Assembly: GCF_000620785.1 (NCBI RefSeq) | Contig: NZ_JIAI01000021.1 | Location: forward strand, 1-64,000 | Origin: Actinospineispora acaciae DSM 45401 | GTDB taxonomy: Bacteria > Actinomycetota > Actinomycetes > Mycobacteriales > Pseudonocardiaceae | Length of the DNA stretch: 64,000 nt | Reading direction: 5' to 3' | In this document: positions 51,691 through 60,188 of the stretch, one piece after another | Numbering within the stretch: position 1 is the stretch's first letter | Layout of the letters: every line of letters starts with the position of its first letter | Position numbers and translations under genes: made by a program | The notes under the pieces: model-generated | Told to the model about the DNA's origin: nothing | The model's database searches: none | The model's input: the letters and a program-made list of their open reading frames with translations, nothing else

Positions 51691-52344
51691 TCATGGCGCC
51701 AGGTGGCGCACCATTCGTGCTATCTGATCACGATACGCGGTGAGGAACTCCGCGGAGTCCGGCTCGGCGGCCACGATCCGGCGGGCGATCTGGGGCAGCA
51801 GCGTGGGTGCGGCCGCCGCTCCGAACAGCGCGAGCATGACGTGCGCGGGGTCCAGGTCGGGGGCCAGCTCGCCGGCCGCCTGGCGCCGGCGTATCTCGGC
51901 GAGCTGCTCGACCAGGAAGTCGGGTTCGTCGGGCTGCTCGTCGACGGGCGGGGTGCCGCCGAGCGCCTCCCAGGCCATCAGTCGGGCCCACGAGCGGTGT
52001 TCCTCGGTGGCGATGACGTAGTCGGCGGCGACCTGGTCCAGCGGCCGGTCCGGGCGGCTGATGTCGGTCACGACCGCCCGCCATTTGCGCATCAGCGCCC
52101 GGTAGAGGCCGGCCTTGCCGTCGAAGTAGTACGAGATCAGCTGGGCGTTCACGCCGGCGCGCGCGGCGATCCGGCTCACCCGGGCGCCGGCGAAGCCGTG
52201 CTCGCCGAACTCCTCCACGGCCGCGCCCAGGATCCGCTCCCTGGTGCGCTCCGGGTCCCGGCGGCGCTGCGTCTCGTCGGGCGAGCGGCGCGAGCGGCGC
52301 GGGCGGCCGGTGTCGGTGTCGGTCTCGGGGCGGCGGGCTGGCAC
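51691..52344 (-). CDS. TetR/AcrR family regulator
   Basis: A 217-residue repressor with an Arg-rich N-terminal tail, HTH at about 35-85 (ILGAAVEEFGEHGFAGARVSRIAARAGVNAQLISYYFDGKAGLYRALM) and a TetR ligand domain. It has a GTG start. It is divergent from a flavin monooxygenase gene across a region with three ACGATTGAC-like half-sites, so it most likely represses that gene and itself; the inducer may be the monooxygenase substrate, a common arrangement. Confidence 0.88.
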   Translation of the reverse strand: MPARRPETDTDTGRPRRSRRSPDETQRRRDPERTRERILGAAVEEFGEHGFAGARVSRIAARAGVNAQLISYYFDGKAGLYRALMRKWRAVVTDISRPDRPLDQVAADYVIATEEHRSWARLMAWEALGGTPPVDEQPDEPDFLVEQLAEIRRRQAAGELAPDLDPAHVMLALFGAAAAPTLLPQIARRIVAAEPDSAEFLTAYRDQIARMVRHLAP

Positions 52345-52404
52345 GGATGTCGATGCTAGCTCGTTCTCGGGCCGTTCAGTCGTCGCGATGACAGTTTCAT
52401 CTAA

Positions 52405-52434
52405 ACGATTGACAGAGTCATTCGTACGATTGAT
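52405..52434. promoter_or_regulatory. TetR operator with three half-sites
   Basis: ACGATTGAC (52405-52413), a 3-base spacer and GTCATTCGT (52417-52425) form an inverted repeat matching at 8 of 9 positions. A third half-site ACGATTGAT follows at 52426-52434. It sits centrally between the divergent TetR and monooxygenase genes. Confidence 0.65.
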
Positions 52435-52475
52435 AGTTGTGGAGGCAACGGCGACGAGCGGTGAGGAGCGGTGTG

Positions 52476-53726
52476 ATGCGAGTGATGATCATTGGTGGCG
52501 GGATCGGCGGGTTGTGCCTGGCGCACGGGCTGCGGGGCGCCGGCATCGACGTGGGGGTGTACGAGCGGACGCGGGCGCGCACCGACTGGCTGCAGGGCTA
52601 TCGGATCCACATCAACCCGGACGGCTGCCGGGCGCTGCACCGGTGCCTGCCGGCGCGGGGGTGGGCGGCGTTCGACTCGACGGCCGGGGACGCGGGCGGC
52701 GGGTTCGGCTTCTACGACCGGCGGCTGCGGCGGCTGGCCCTGCTCGAACCGGAGATGCTCACCCCGGCGGCGGACGACCCGGTGGGGCGGCACCGTTCGG
52801 TGAGCCGGATGCGGCTGCGCGAGGTGCTGCTGGACGGGCTGGGGGAGGCGTTGCACGAGGGGCGGGAGTTCGTGCGGTACGAGCACACCGAGGACGGGCG
52901 GCTGCGCGCGCACTTCGCCGACGGGGGGACCGCGGTGGGGGACCTGCTGGTCGGCGCGGACGGGGCCAACTCTCGGGTGCGCCAGCAGTATTTGCCGGAG
53001 CTGCGGCGGTTCGACACGGGGGTGGTTGCGATCGCCGGGCGGTATCCGTTGACGGCGGAGAGCGAGGCGCGCCTGCCTGTCGAGCTGACCAGCGGTGCGG
53101 CGAGCATCCTGACGCCGAGGTCGGACTCGCTGTTCGCGGCCACCTGGCGTGGCGGTCCGAGGACGGGTGTCGGCAAAGCCGGCTCGGTGGACACCGGCGA
53201 CTACGTGCTCTGGGGCTACTCCGCCGCGCGCTCGGCCTTCCCGCCGGACCTGCACGACCTGGACGGTGAGGCCCTCCGCGCCCTGGTGAGCGAGCGGATC
53301 GACGGCTGGGCCGACGCGCTGCGGATCCTGGTCACCGGCGCCGACCTGGCCTCGGTGAACGCGCTCGCGCTGAAGAGCATGCCGACGCTGCGGCCGTGGC
53401 CGTCCACCACCGTCACCCTGATCGGCGATGCCATCCACAACATGACGCCGATGGCCGGGATCGGCGCGAACACCGCGCTGCGTGACGCCGCCGTGCTCAC
53501 CCGCGCGCTCACCGACGCCGGCCCCGACGACGTACTGGCCGCCGTCACCGCCTACGAAGAGCAGATGCGCGGCTACGCCAACCGCGCAATCGCCCAATCC
53601 CTGCGCAACGCCCGCCAGGCCGCGTCCGACGCCCGGCTGCCCCGCCTGGCGTTCGGCACCACGCTGAAGATCGCGCAGGCCGTCCCGCCGCTCAAGCGCG
53701 CCCTGTTCGCGGGCCTCGGCTCGTGA
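52476..53726 (+). CDS. FAD-dependent aromatic hydroxylase-type monooxygenase
   Basis: A 416-residue PHBH-fold flavoprotein: FAD motif VMIIGGGIGGLCLA at the start, the middle GADGANSRVR, and GDAIHNMTPMAGIGANTALRDA near residue 320. These enzymes hydroxylate aromatic or polyketide rings with NAD(P)H. The ATG at 52476 follows GAGGAGCGG. It is controlled most likely by the divergent TetR protein. The substrate is unknown; resistance by hydroxylating an antibiotic is one possibility among several. Confidence 0.87.
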   Translation: MRVMIIGGGIGGLCLAHGLRGAGIDVGVYERTRARTDWLQGYRIHINPDGCRALHRCLPARGWAAFDSTAGDAGGGFGFYDRRLRRLALLEPEMLTPAADDPVGRHRSVSRMRLREVLLDGLGEALHEGREFVRYEHTEDGRLRAHFADGGTAVGDLLVGADGANSRVRQQYLPELRRFDTGVVAIAGRYPLTAESEARLPVELTSGAASILTPRSDSLFAATWRGGPRTGVGKAGSVDTGDYVLWGYSAARSAFPPDLHDLDGEALRALVSERIDGWADALRILVTGADLASVNALALKSMPTLRPWPSTTVTLIGDAIHNMTPMAGIGANTALRDAAVLTRALTDAGPDDVLAAVTAYEEQMRGYANRAIAQSLRNARQAASDARLPRLAFGTTLKIAQAVPPLKRALFAGLGS

Positions 53727-53747
53727 GGTCCCAGGGAAGCGGCGCGG

Positions 53748-54164
53748 CTACTTCCCCGAGTTGGCGGAGTCCACCGCTGAAGCAAGGCTGCCCCAGTCGA
53801 GTACCAAGTCGCCCGTCAGGCCCAAGCACGGCGCCGCGGCCATCGGGTCCGGGCTCGGCCCCGGCGCCAGGTCACCACAGGCCTGCGCCTTGGTCTTCGC
53901 GATGCTCTCGTCGAGCGCGTCGGCCGCCTTGAGAACGGCGCCGAACCTACCCGGGTCGGAACTCTGCTTGATCTGCTGACGCAGCCGTGCCGTTTGTTCA
54001 CCGGCGGCCGCCAGCGCCTTCGCGCAGCCGGGCTTCGTCTTTGAAGCGCATGCCTCGAACGAGAAGGGATCGGGGTTCGGTGGTTGGGCGGCGGTCGCCG
54101 ACGGTGTGCCGGCCGCGAGCGACAGCACGAGAACTATCGTCGCCAGCGCCCACACCCGTCCCAT
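53748..54164 (-). CDS. Secreted hypothetical protein
   Basis: A 138-residue exported protein: signal peptide MGRVWALATIVLVLSLAAG with cleavage near ATA-AQP, then a mature domain with four cysteines (EACASKTKPGC, ACGDL, PCLGL) and predicted helices (AKALAAAGEQTARLRQQIKQ). No domain recognised. The ATG at 54164 is chosen for the signal peptide. A CACACGTGTG palindrome lies upstream, shared with the next gene on the same strand. Confidence 0.65.
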   Translation of the reverse strand: MGRVWALATIVLVLSLAAGTPSATAAQPPNPDPFSFEACASKTKPGCAKALAAAGEQTARLRQQIKQSSDPGRFGAVLKAADALDESIAKTKAQACGDLAPGPSPDPMAAAPCLGLTGDLVLDWGSLASAVDSANSGK

Positions 54165-54217
54165 CACGCCCCCGCGTTCGCACCAGGCCATTTGCCTCGA
54201 AGTGTGGCACTTTCGCT

Positions 54218-54227
54218 CACACGTGTG
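54218..54227. promoter_or_regulatory. CACACGTGTG palindrome, copy 1
   Basis: A perfect 10-bp palindrome 54 bases upstream of the secreted protein gene. The same TCACACGTGTG sequence occurs at a similar distance upstream of the neighbouring LLM oxidoreductase gene, suggesting one regulator for both. Confidence 0.45.
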
Positions 54228-54277
54228 GGGGTGTTCGGCACATTCCCGAGTCGGTTGGTCGAGGGTGCCTGAACGGC

Positions 54278-55291
54278 TCAGCCGGTCGCCTTGAGATCGC
54301 GGATCGCGGGCTCCCAGAGACCGTCGGCCACGGGGTACGGGGTGTAGAAGCTCATCCGGGTGAAGATGTCGCCGTACCGTTCGAGGAGGCGGGGCGCGAC
54401 CTGGTCGGGCGGGGCCACCACGGCGAACGCGTCGAGCACCTCGTCGGTGATCCGCCGGCCCATCTCGTCCCACTCGCCGCGCTTGGACAGCCCGTTCAGC
54501 TCCGGTCCGAGCGTGTCCCAGCCGTGCAGCTCGAACACCGGCCAGTAGGACGGGGTGGAGCCGTAGAACGCGATCTGCTTGCGCACCGCGGCGTCCGCCT
54601 CCGCCATCTCGGCGTCGGAGGATCCGGTCACGATGAACGGCAGCCCGCTGACCTGGAAGCCGTCCAGGCCGTCGTGGCCGGCCGCCTTCCGGCCCTCGAG
54701 CAGCGCCGGCAGGGTGGCCTCGCGCAGGTAGCGCTCGGTGGTGAAGCCGTGCACGAAGAACCCGTCGGCGACCTCGCCGGCCACGCCGGTCATCCGAGGG
54801 CCAACGCCGGCCAGCAGGATCGGCGGGTTGCCGTGCGGGTTCGGCCCGGGGTCGAAGAACGGCGTCATCAGCGTGTGGGTGTAGTACTCACCGACGAAAC
54901 GCAACCGCTCGCCGCTCTGCCAGGACGCCCAGATCGCGCGCACCGCGAGCAGGTACTCGCGCATCCGGGCGGCCGGGGCCGACCACGGCATGGAGAACCG
55001 CTTGGTGATGTGCGGCTTGATCTGCGAGCCGACGCCGAGGATGAACCGGCCGCCCGAGTACAGCTGCAGGTCGTTGGCCAGCACCGCCAGCGACATCGGG
55101 TTGCGCGCGAAGGCCAGCGCGATCGAGGTGCCGAGCTCGATCCGCTCGGTGCGGGTGGCGGCCACCGCGAGCGCCGGGAACGGGTCGTGCTTGACCTCGC
55201 TGAGCCAGGCGCCGTCGTAGCCCCGGCGCTCCGCCTCGGCGGCGGTGTCCCAGTCGCCGGGCTTGCCGTCCAGGATGAAGTCGATCTTCAT
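54278..55291 (-). CDS. LLM-class oxidoreductase, probably F420-dependent
   Basis: A 337-residue luciferase-like barrel of the actinobacterial F420 branch: FILDGKPGDWDTAAEAERRGYDGAWLSEVKHDPF, LGTSIALAFARNP, ILGVGSQIKPHITKRF and a C-terminal ITDEVLDAFAVV. The substrate is unknown. It starts at ATG 55291. It is followed by the secreted hypothetical gene on the same strand with 113 bases between, and both have CACACGTGTG upstream. Confidence 0.85.
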   Translation of the reverse strand: MKIDFILDGKPGDWDTAAEAERRGYDGAWLSEVKHDPFPALAVAATRTERIELGTSIALAFARNPMSLAVLANDLQLYSGGRFILGVGSQIKPHITKRFSMPWSAPAARMREYLLAVRAIWASWQSGERLRFVGEYYTHTLMTPFFDPGPNPHGNPPILLAGVGPRMTGVAGEVADGFFVHGFTTERYLREATLPALLEGRKAAGHDGLDGFQVSGLPFIVTGSSDAEMAEADAAVRKQIAFYGSTPSYWPVFELHGWDTLGPELNGLSKRGEWDEMGRRITDEVLDAFAVVAPPDQVAPRLLERYGDIFTRMSFYTPYPVADGLWEPAIRDLKATG

Positions 55292-55353
55292 GCACGCCCT
55301 CCACTCCAGGTCGTCGCCGCTGCACCCTAACCCGTCCCAGCGACATCTGCCGT

Positions 55354-55363
55354 CACACGTGTG
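55354..55363. promoter_or_regulatory. CACACGTGTG palindrome, copy 2
   Basis: The same 10-bp palindrome as at 54218, 62 bases upstream of the LLM oxidoreductase gene, in the 238-base divergent region shared with the acyltransferase gene. Nothing else stands out in that region apart from a GAAGGAGGAG ribosome site before 55530. Confidence 0.45.
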
Positions 55364-55529
55364 CCGTTCATCCGGTGGCGGGACACGGTCGTCGAGTCTT
55401 ATCGGACACACAGCTCCCCGGTTGTTGGCACACAGCGTGGATAGGGCAACCTGGTGCGGTCGGCGAGGCACTCGGTCGCGGATCGCGTGCGTACCACTAC
55501 GGTGTGTGGCGAAGGAGGAGCTCGCAACG

Positions 55530-57032
55530 ATGTCGGTCGGTCTCTCCGAGCACGCGACGGCGGTGCGCGAACGCACCAGCGAACCGAGCTCCGGCTCGGC
55601 GGCTGCGTCAGGAGCGGCGCCAGCACGGGACGGGCGGTCCAGGTCCCGGCGGCTCAACCAGATCGACGCGCTGCGGGTGCTCAGCTGCTTCTCGGTGGTG
55701 GCGGTGCACGCGCTGGGCAGCCCGTTCCCGATCGACAGCGTGGGGCTCGGGCAGACCAGCTACCTGCTGCACTACAGCCGGGAGATCTTCTTCTTCGTCT
55801 CCGCGCTGGTGCTGGTGCGCACGTACTACCCCAAGGCCGGCCCGGACGGGCGGCTGCCCGACGAGTCGGGTTTCCGGCGCAGGCGGCTGCGGCTGATCGG
55901 CATCCCGTACCTGCTGTGGACCACGCTGTACCTGGCGGTGTCGCTGTACCACACCCGGGGGTCCGAGCCGTTCGACCTGCTGCTCGACGACCTGCCGCTG
56001 CGCTGGCTGTACCTGGTGGTGACCGGCAACGGCAGCTACCACATGTACTTCCTGCTGGTCACGCTGCAGTTCACGCTGGCGTTCCCGCTGGTGCTGCGGC
56101 TGCTGCGGCGGACGAGGGGACACCACGGGCTGGTGCTGGCCGGCTCGGCGGCGCTCCAGGTCGCCACCCTGGCCTGCTACCACTGGGTGCTGCTGCCGGA
56201 CAACGGCTGGCGCGGCCTGGTCGGGGACGCCAGCCTGCTCGCGTACCAGCTGTGGCTGGTCGGCGGCGCGGTCGTCGGGCTGCATCTGGAGCGCTGGCAC
56301 GACTGGGTGGTCCGGCACCGGGCGCTGGTGCTCGGCGCGATCCCGGTGGCCGCCACCGTGCTGATGTGGACGTTCTGGGCGCAGCTGCCGAGCAGGGGCG
56401 GGCTCGGCGCCAGCAGCCCGCTGCAGCCGATCATGGTGTTGTGGTCGGTGGCCGCGCTCGGCGGGCTGTACCTGCTGGCCGTGTGGATCATGGAGCGGGG
56501 CGCGCCGGCGGTGCGGGCGATCTTCAGCTACGGCGCGCAGCTGTCCTTCGGCGTGTACCTGGCGCACCCGATGGTGCTGGACCTGGTGCTCGGGGTGTTC
56601 CGCCGGTTCGGGGTGTTCGTCCCGTCGGTGTGGGTCTCGCTGGCCGCGTTGTTCTTCACGGTGGTGCTCACGGTGGCGGTCTGCGCCGCGCTGCATCGCA
56701 CCCCGCTGAGCACCGCGCTGATGGGCCGGGGCCGGCTGGACCCGGCGCGGGCGCCCCGGCTGCTCCCCTTCGGCGGCGGCCGGGTGCGGTCGCGCGCGGC
56801 GGGGCGGCTGCGGCTGGCCGCGGCTCCGGCGCTGCTGTTGGCGCTGAGCGGGCTCGCGGTGCTGCTGGTCGGCGGCGACCAGAGCGCGCCCCGGGAGGAG
56901 GACGACACCCTCCAGGCCAGCGAGCCGGCGCCGGTGCCGAACCCCGGCTGCGTGGCCGACATCGCCTCGGACAACTGTCCGTACCAGGCCCAGCCGGAGG
57001 CCTCCGCCGCCGAGCCCTCGCCCGGCCGCTGA
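55530..57032 (+). CDS. Membrane acyltransferase, OafA/Acyltransferase-3 family
   Basis: A 500-residue protein with a Ser/Ala-rich cytoplasmic N-terminus, then about ten hydrophobic helices starting NQIDALRVLSCFSVVAVHA, which carries the conserved His of the family. SYGAQLSFGVYLAHPMVL holds the typical late motif. An extra C-terminal helix and a polar tail with two cysteines follow. Such proteins move acetyl or succinyl groups onto sugars of the wall, glycolipids or antibiotics. ATG at 55530 with GGAGGAG 9 bases upstream. Monocistronic. Confidence 0.87.
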   Translation: MSVGLSEHATAVRERTSEPSSGSAAASGAAPARDGRSRSRRLNQIDALRVLSCFSVVAVHALGSPFPIDSVGLGQTSYLLHYSREIFFFVSALVLVRTYYPKAGPDGRLPDESGFRRRRLRLIGIPYLLWTTLYLAVSLYHTRGSEPFDLLLDDLPLRWLYLVVTGNGSYHMYFLLVTLQFTLAFPLVLRLLRRTRGHHGLVLAGSAALQVATLACYHWVLLPDNGWRGLVGDASLLAYQLWLVGGAVVGLHLERWHDWVVRHRALVLGAIPVAATVLMWTFWAQLPSRGGLGASSPLQPIMVLWSVAALGGLYLLAVWIMERGAPAVRAIFSYGAQLSFGVYLAHPMVLDLVLGVFRRFGVFVPSVWVSLAALFFTVVLTVAVCAALHRTPLSTALMGRGRLDPARAPRLLPFGGGRVRSRAAGRLRLAAAPALLLALSGLAVLLVGGDQSAPREEDDTLQASEPAPVPNPGCVADIASDNCPYQAQPEASAAEPSPGR

Positions 57033-57158
57033 CGGTTCGCGGACCCGTGTGAGCTATCTGACAGCTCCGGTGGCTCGTTCGCGCCCCAGGGTTACCGTGA
57101 GGCGGCCGGGAGGTGACGCACGGGTTGACGATCGCCCCCGCCGGCCGGAGGTGGTGAC

Positions 57159-58268
57159 GTGCGGGACGCGGTCATCGTGGAGGCGTTGCGCACGCCGGTG
57201 GGTACGCGCGACGGCAAGCTGTCCGGTATCCATCCGGTGGACCTGTCCGCGCACCTGCTGGAGGCACTGACCCAGCGCACCGGGATCGACCCCGCCGTGG
57301 TCGACGACGTGATCTGGGGCTGCGCGAGCGGGGACATCGCCCGCACCGCCGTGCTGGCCGCCGGCTGGCCGGAGTCCGTACCCGGCGTGACCGTCGACCA
57401 GCAGGCCGTGCACTTCGCCGCCGCCGGGCTGGTCGCCGGGCGGTACGACGTGGTGGTGGCCGGCGGCGTCGAGTCGGCCAGCCGGGTGGCGGACCCTTCC
57501 GGCCAGGACCTGTACGGCGAGCGATACGGCCACCGCTACCCGGGCCCGCCGCCGCACCGGGGCATCGCCGCCGAGCTGGTGGCCCAGCAGTGGGGCTTCT
57601 CCCGGACCCAGCTCGACGAGTTCAGCCTCGGCTCGCACGAGAAGGCCGCCGCCGCGCGCGACGGGGGCAGGTTCGGCTGCCAGCTCGCGCCGGTGGTGCT
57701 GCCCGACGGCACCTTGATGGACGCCGACGAGGGCATCCGCGAGGGCGGCACGCTGGACACGCTCGGCGCGCTGCGCACGGTGTTCCGCGCCGAGGACGAC
57801 GGCGGGGTGATCACCGCCGGCAACGGCTCGCCGGCCGGCGACGGCGCCGCCGCGATGCTGATGACCACCGGCGAGCGGGCCGTCGAGCTGGGGCTGACGC
57901 CGATCGCCCGGGTGCACACCGCCGTGGCGGCCGGCGCCGACCCGGTGACGATGCTGACCGCGCCGATCCCGGCCACCGAGAAGACGCTGGCCCGAAGCGG
58001 CCTGAACCTGGGCCAGATCGGCGCGTTCGAGGTGGACGAGGCGTTCGCCCCGGTGCCGCTGGCCTGGCTCAAGGACATCGGCGCCGACGAGTCGCTGCTG
58101 AACCCGAACGGCGGCGCGATCGCACTGGGCCACCCGCTCGGCGCCGCCGGCGCCCGGCTGCTGGCCACGCTGGCCCATCACATGCGTGACCAGGACATCC
58201 GCTACGGCCTGGCGACCATGTCCGAGGGCGGCGGCCAGGCCAACGCGACCATCCTGGAGCTGCTGTGA
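57159..58268 (+). CDS. Thiolase-fold protein lacking both catalytic cysteines
   Basis: A 369-residue protein clearly of the acetyl-CoA acetyltransferase family (VEALRTPVGTRDGKL, VIAG-like VVVAGGVESASR, NPNGGAIALGHPLGA), about 20 residues shorter than usual. The nucleophile segment is missing: after GVTVD80 it goes straight to QQAVHFAAAG, where relatives have RQCGSS in between. The second Cys is Ser355 (TMSEGGGQANAT), and the NEAF Asn is Asp293. Only His325 remains. A shortened loop also follows WGCASG. The frame is otherwise intact and GGAGGTGG precedes the GTG start. It is either a decayed thiolase or a protein with a non-thiolase role. Confidence 0.85.
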   Translation: MRDAVIVEALRTPVGTRDGKLSGIHPVDLSAHLLEALTQRTGIDPAVVDDVIWGCASGDIARTAVLAAGWPESVPGVTVDQQAVHFAAAGLVAGRYDVVVAGGVESASRVADPSGQDLYGERYGHRYPGPPPHRGIAAELVAQQWGFSRTQLDEFSLGSHEKAAAARDGGRFGCQLAPVVLPDGTLMDADEGIREGGTLDTLGALRTVFRAEDDGGVITAGNGSPAGDGAAAMLMTTGERAVELGLTPIARVHTAVAAGADPVTMLTAPIPATEKTLARSGLNLGQIGAFEVDEAFAPVPLAWLKDIGADESLLNPNGGAIALGHPLGAAGARLLATLAHHMRDQDIRYGLATMSEGGGQANATILELL

Positions 58269-58316
58269 GGCAGCCGCACGACGGTTTTCCTGGCGACCTG
58301 CGATAATGGAGACCAG

Positions 58317-58334
58317 GGCGCACCGTCGTGCGCC
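58317..58334 (+). terminator. Hairpin in the leader of the DEAD-box gene
   Basis: GGCGCAC-CGTC-GTGCGCC followed by TTT, 40 bases before the helicase start and 49 after the thiolase stop. A GATAAT at 58302-58307 could be a -10 whose transcript would begin within or just before this hairpin. It may end thiolase transcription or attenuate helicase expression. Confidence 0.5.
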
Positions 58335-58373
58335 TTTCCCACGCTCCGAGCAGAAACTACGAGAAACGCCGCT

Positions 58374-60140
58374 GTGAGCACTGATGTCCTGCCCGTCACC
58401 GAGCCGAGCTTTCACGACCTAGGCCTGGACCCCACGCTGCTGGCCGACGTGGCCGCGCTGGGCTACCGGCACCCCACGCCCATCCAGGCCGAGGCCATCG
58501 GCCCGCTGACCGAGGGCCACGACCTGCTCGGCCAGGCCGCCACCGGCACCGGCAAGACCGCCGCGTTCATGCTGCCCATGCTGCAGCGGCTGGCCGAGCG
58601 CCGCGCCGCCGGCCGCGAGCCGGAGGACGGCGTGTTCGGGCTGGTCCTGGCGCCGACCCGGGAGCTGGCCATGCAGGTGTGCACGGCGGCCACCCGGTAC
58701 GGCGAGGGCATGGGGGTGCGGACGCTGGCGGTGTACGGCGGCGCCCCGATCGGCCCGCAGCTGGGCGCGCTGCGCCGGGGCGTGGACGTGGTGGTGGCCA
58801 CCCCCGGCCGGGCCATCGACCTGATCAACCGGGGCGGGCTGAAGCTGGACGCGCTCGAGGTCGCGGTGCTCGACGAGGCCGACGAGATGCTCGACATGGG
58901 CTTCGTCGAGGACATCGAGACGATCCTGGACGCCGCGCCGGCCACCCGCCAGACCGTGCTGTTCTCGGCCACCATGCCGCGCCGCATCGAGACGCTGGCG
59001 CAGACCTACCTGCGCGACCCGGTGACCGTCCGCATCGAGCGCGAGCCGGTCGCCGAGGGCGCGTCGCCGCTGGTCCGCCAGGCCGCCTACCTGGTGCCCC
59101 GGTCGCACACCACGGCCGCGCTGGGCCGGGTGCTGGAGCTGGAACGGCCCCGCTCGGCGATCGTGTTCTGCCGCACCCGCGCGGACGTGGACGCCGTCAC
59201 CGAGACGCTGACCGGGCGCGGGCTGCGCGCCGAGGCGCTGCACGGCGGGCTGGACCAGGAGCAGCGCGCCCGGGTGGTGGAGCGGCTGCGCTCCGGGCGC
59301 ACCGAGCTGCTGGTGGCCACCGACGTGGCCGCCCGGGGCCTGGACATCGACCTGCTGACCCACGTGGTCAACCACGACGTGCCGCAGACCCCGGAGGCCT
59401 ACGTGCACCGGATCGGCCGGGTGGGCCGGGCCGGCCGGGAGGGCACCGCGATCACCCTGGTGCCGCCGTCCAAGCGGTACTCGCTGCGCGCCATCGAGCG
59501 GCTCACCGGCCAGCCGATCACGCTGGCCGCCGTGCCCTCGGTCGCCGAGCTGCGCGCCTCCCGGCTGGCCCGTACCCGCACCGAGCTGGTCGCCCGGCTG
59601 CTCGGTGTCGGCGTCGAACCGCCCGCCGAGTCGGCCGCGACGCCGGACTCCGGTGTGGACGACGTCCGCGCCATGGTGGCCGAGCTGGCCGAGCAGTTCG
59701 ACCCGGTGGACGTCGCCGCCGCCGCGGTCGGGCTGGCCCAGGAGCAGGCCGGCGCGGCCGCCGACGAGGAGGACATCCCGCGCATCAGCCCGGACGCCGG
59801 CCCCCGAGGCGCCAAGGGCAACCCCCGTCGCGGTGCGCCGAGGGCCGAGCGTGGCCCCGGCCGTGGCCGGTCCGCCGCCGGCGGGCGCCCCAAGGCCGGC
59901 ACCACCCGCCTGTTCGTGGCCGCCGGCCGGGCAGCCGGCGTCCGCCCGCAGGACATCGTCGGCGCGCTGGCCAACGAGTCGCGGCTGTCCGGCCGCGACA
60001 TCGGCACCATCCAGATCCACGAGCGGCACGCCCTGGTCGAGGTGCCCGAGTCCGCCGCCGAGGACGTCCTCCGCGAGCTGCGCGGCTCCACCATGCTCAA
60101 GGGCCGCCGCGCCAACGTCCGCCGCGACCGCGCCCGTTGA
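58374..60140 (+). CDS. DEAD-box RNA helicase (DeaD/CsdA type) with C-terminal RNA-binding domain
   Basis: A 588-residue helicase. It has the Q motif (FHDLGLDP...HPTPIQ), Walker A AATGTGKT with Lys61, PTRELA, DEAD, SAT, and domain 2 motifs ATDVAARGLDID and HRIGRVGRAG. A basic, Gly/Arg-rich linker (GPRGAKGNPRRGAPRAERGPGRGR) leads to a DbpA-type RNA-binding fold (TRLFVAAGRAAGVRPQDIVGAL...IGTIQIHERHALVEV). It remodels RNA and ribosomes, often at low temperature. GTG start. The stop is directly before hairpin copy 3. Confidence 0.94.
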   Translation: MSTDVLPVTEPSFHDLGLDPTLLADVAALGYRHPTPIQAEAIGPLTEGHDLLGQAATGTGKTAAFMLPMLQRLAERRAAGREPEDGVFGLVLAPTRELAMQVCTAATRYGEGMGVRTLAVYGGAPIGPQLGALRRGVDVVVATPGRAIDLINRGGLKLDALEVAVLDEADEMLDMGFVEDIETILDAAPATRQTVLFSATMPRRIETLAQTYLRDPVTVRIEREPVAEGASPLVRQAAYLVPRSHTTAALGRVLELERPRSAIVFCRTRADVDAVTETLTGRGLRAEALHGGLDQEQRARVVERLRSGRTELLVATDVAARGLDIDLLTHVVNHDVPQTPEAYVHRIGRVGRAGREGTAITLVPPSKRYSLRAIERLTGQPITLAAVPSVAELRASRLARTRTELVARLLGVGVEPPAESAATPDSGVDDVRAMVAELAEQFDPVDVAAAAVGLAQEQAGAAADEEDIPRISPDAGPRGAKGNPRRGAPRAERGPGRGRSAAGGRPKAGTTRLFVAAGRAAGVRPQDIVGALANESRLSGRDIGTIQIHERHALVEVPESAAEDVLRELRGSTMLKGRRANVRRDRAR

Positions 60141-60188
60141 CACCCGTGAGTGGCTAGGGCCGCTATGGCGGCCCTAGCCACTCACGGG
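60141..60188. terminator. Dispersed hairpin terminator, copy 3
   Basis: A perfect 22-bp stem with a 4-base loop beginning one base after the helicase stop. It is the longest of the three copies. The right arm contains the stop codon and last codons of the convergent APC permease gene, whose C-terminal RRSEPVSG is thus repeat-encoded. Confidence 0.88.

Noticed and set aside
55292..55529. Additional small gene in the 238-base gap
   Set aside because: No frame with a start, ribosome site and plausible protein; only the palindrome and the acyltransferase ribosome site were found.
57159..58268. Ordinary acetyl-CoA acetyltransferase annotation
   Set aside because: Both catalytic cysteines are missing, so thiolase activity cannot be claimed from homology.
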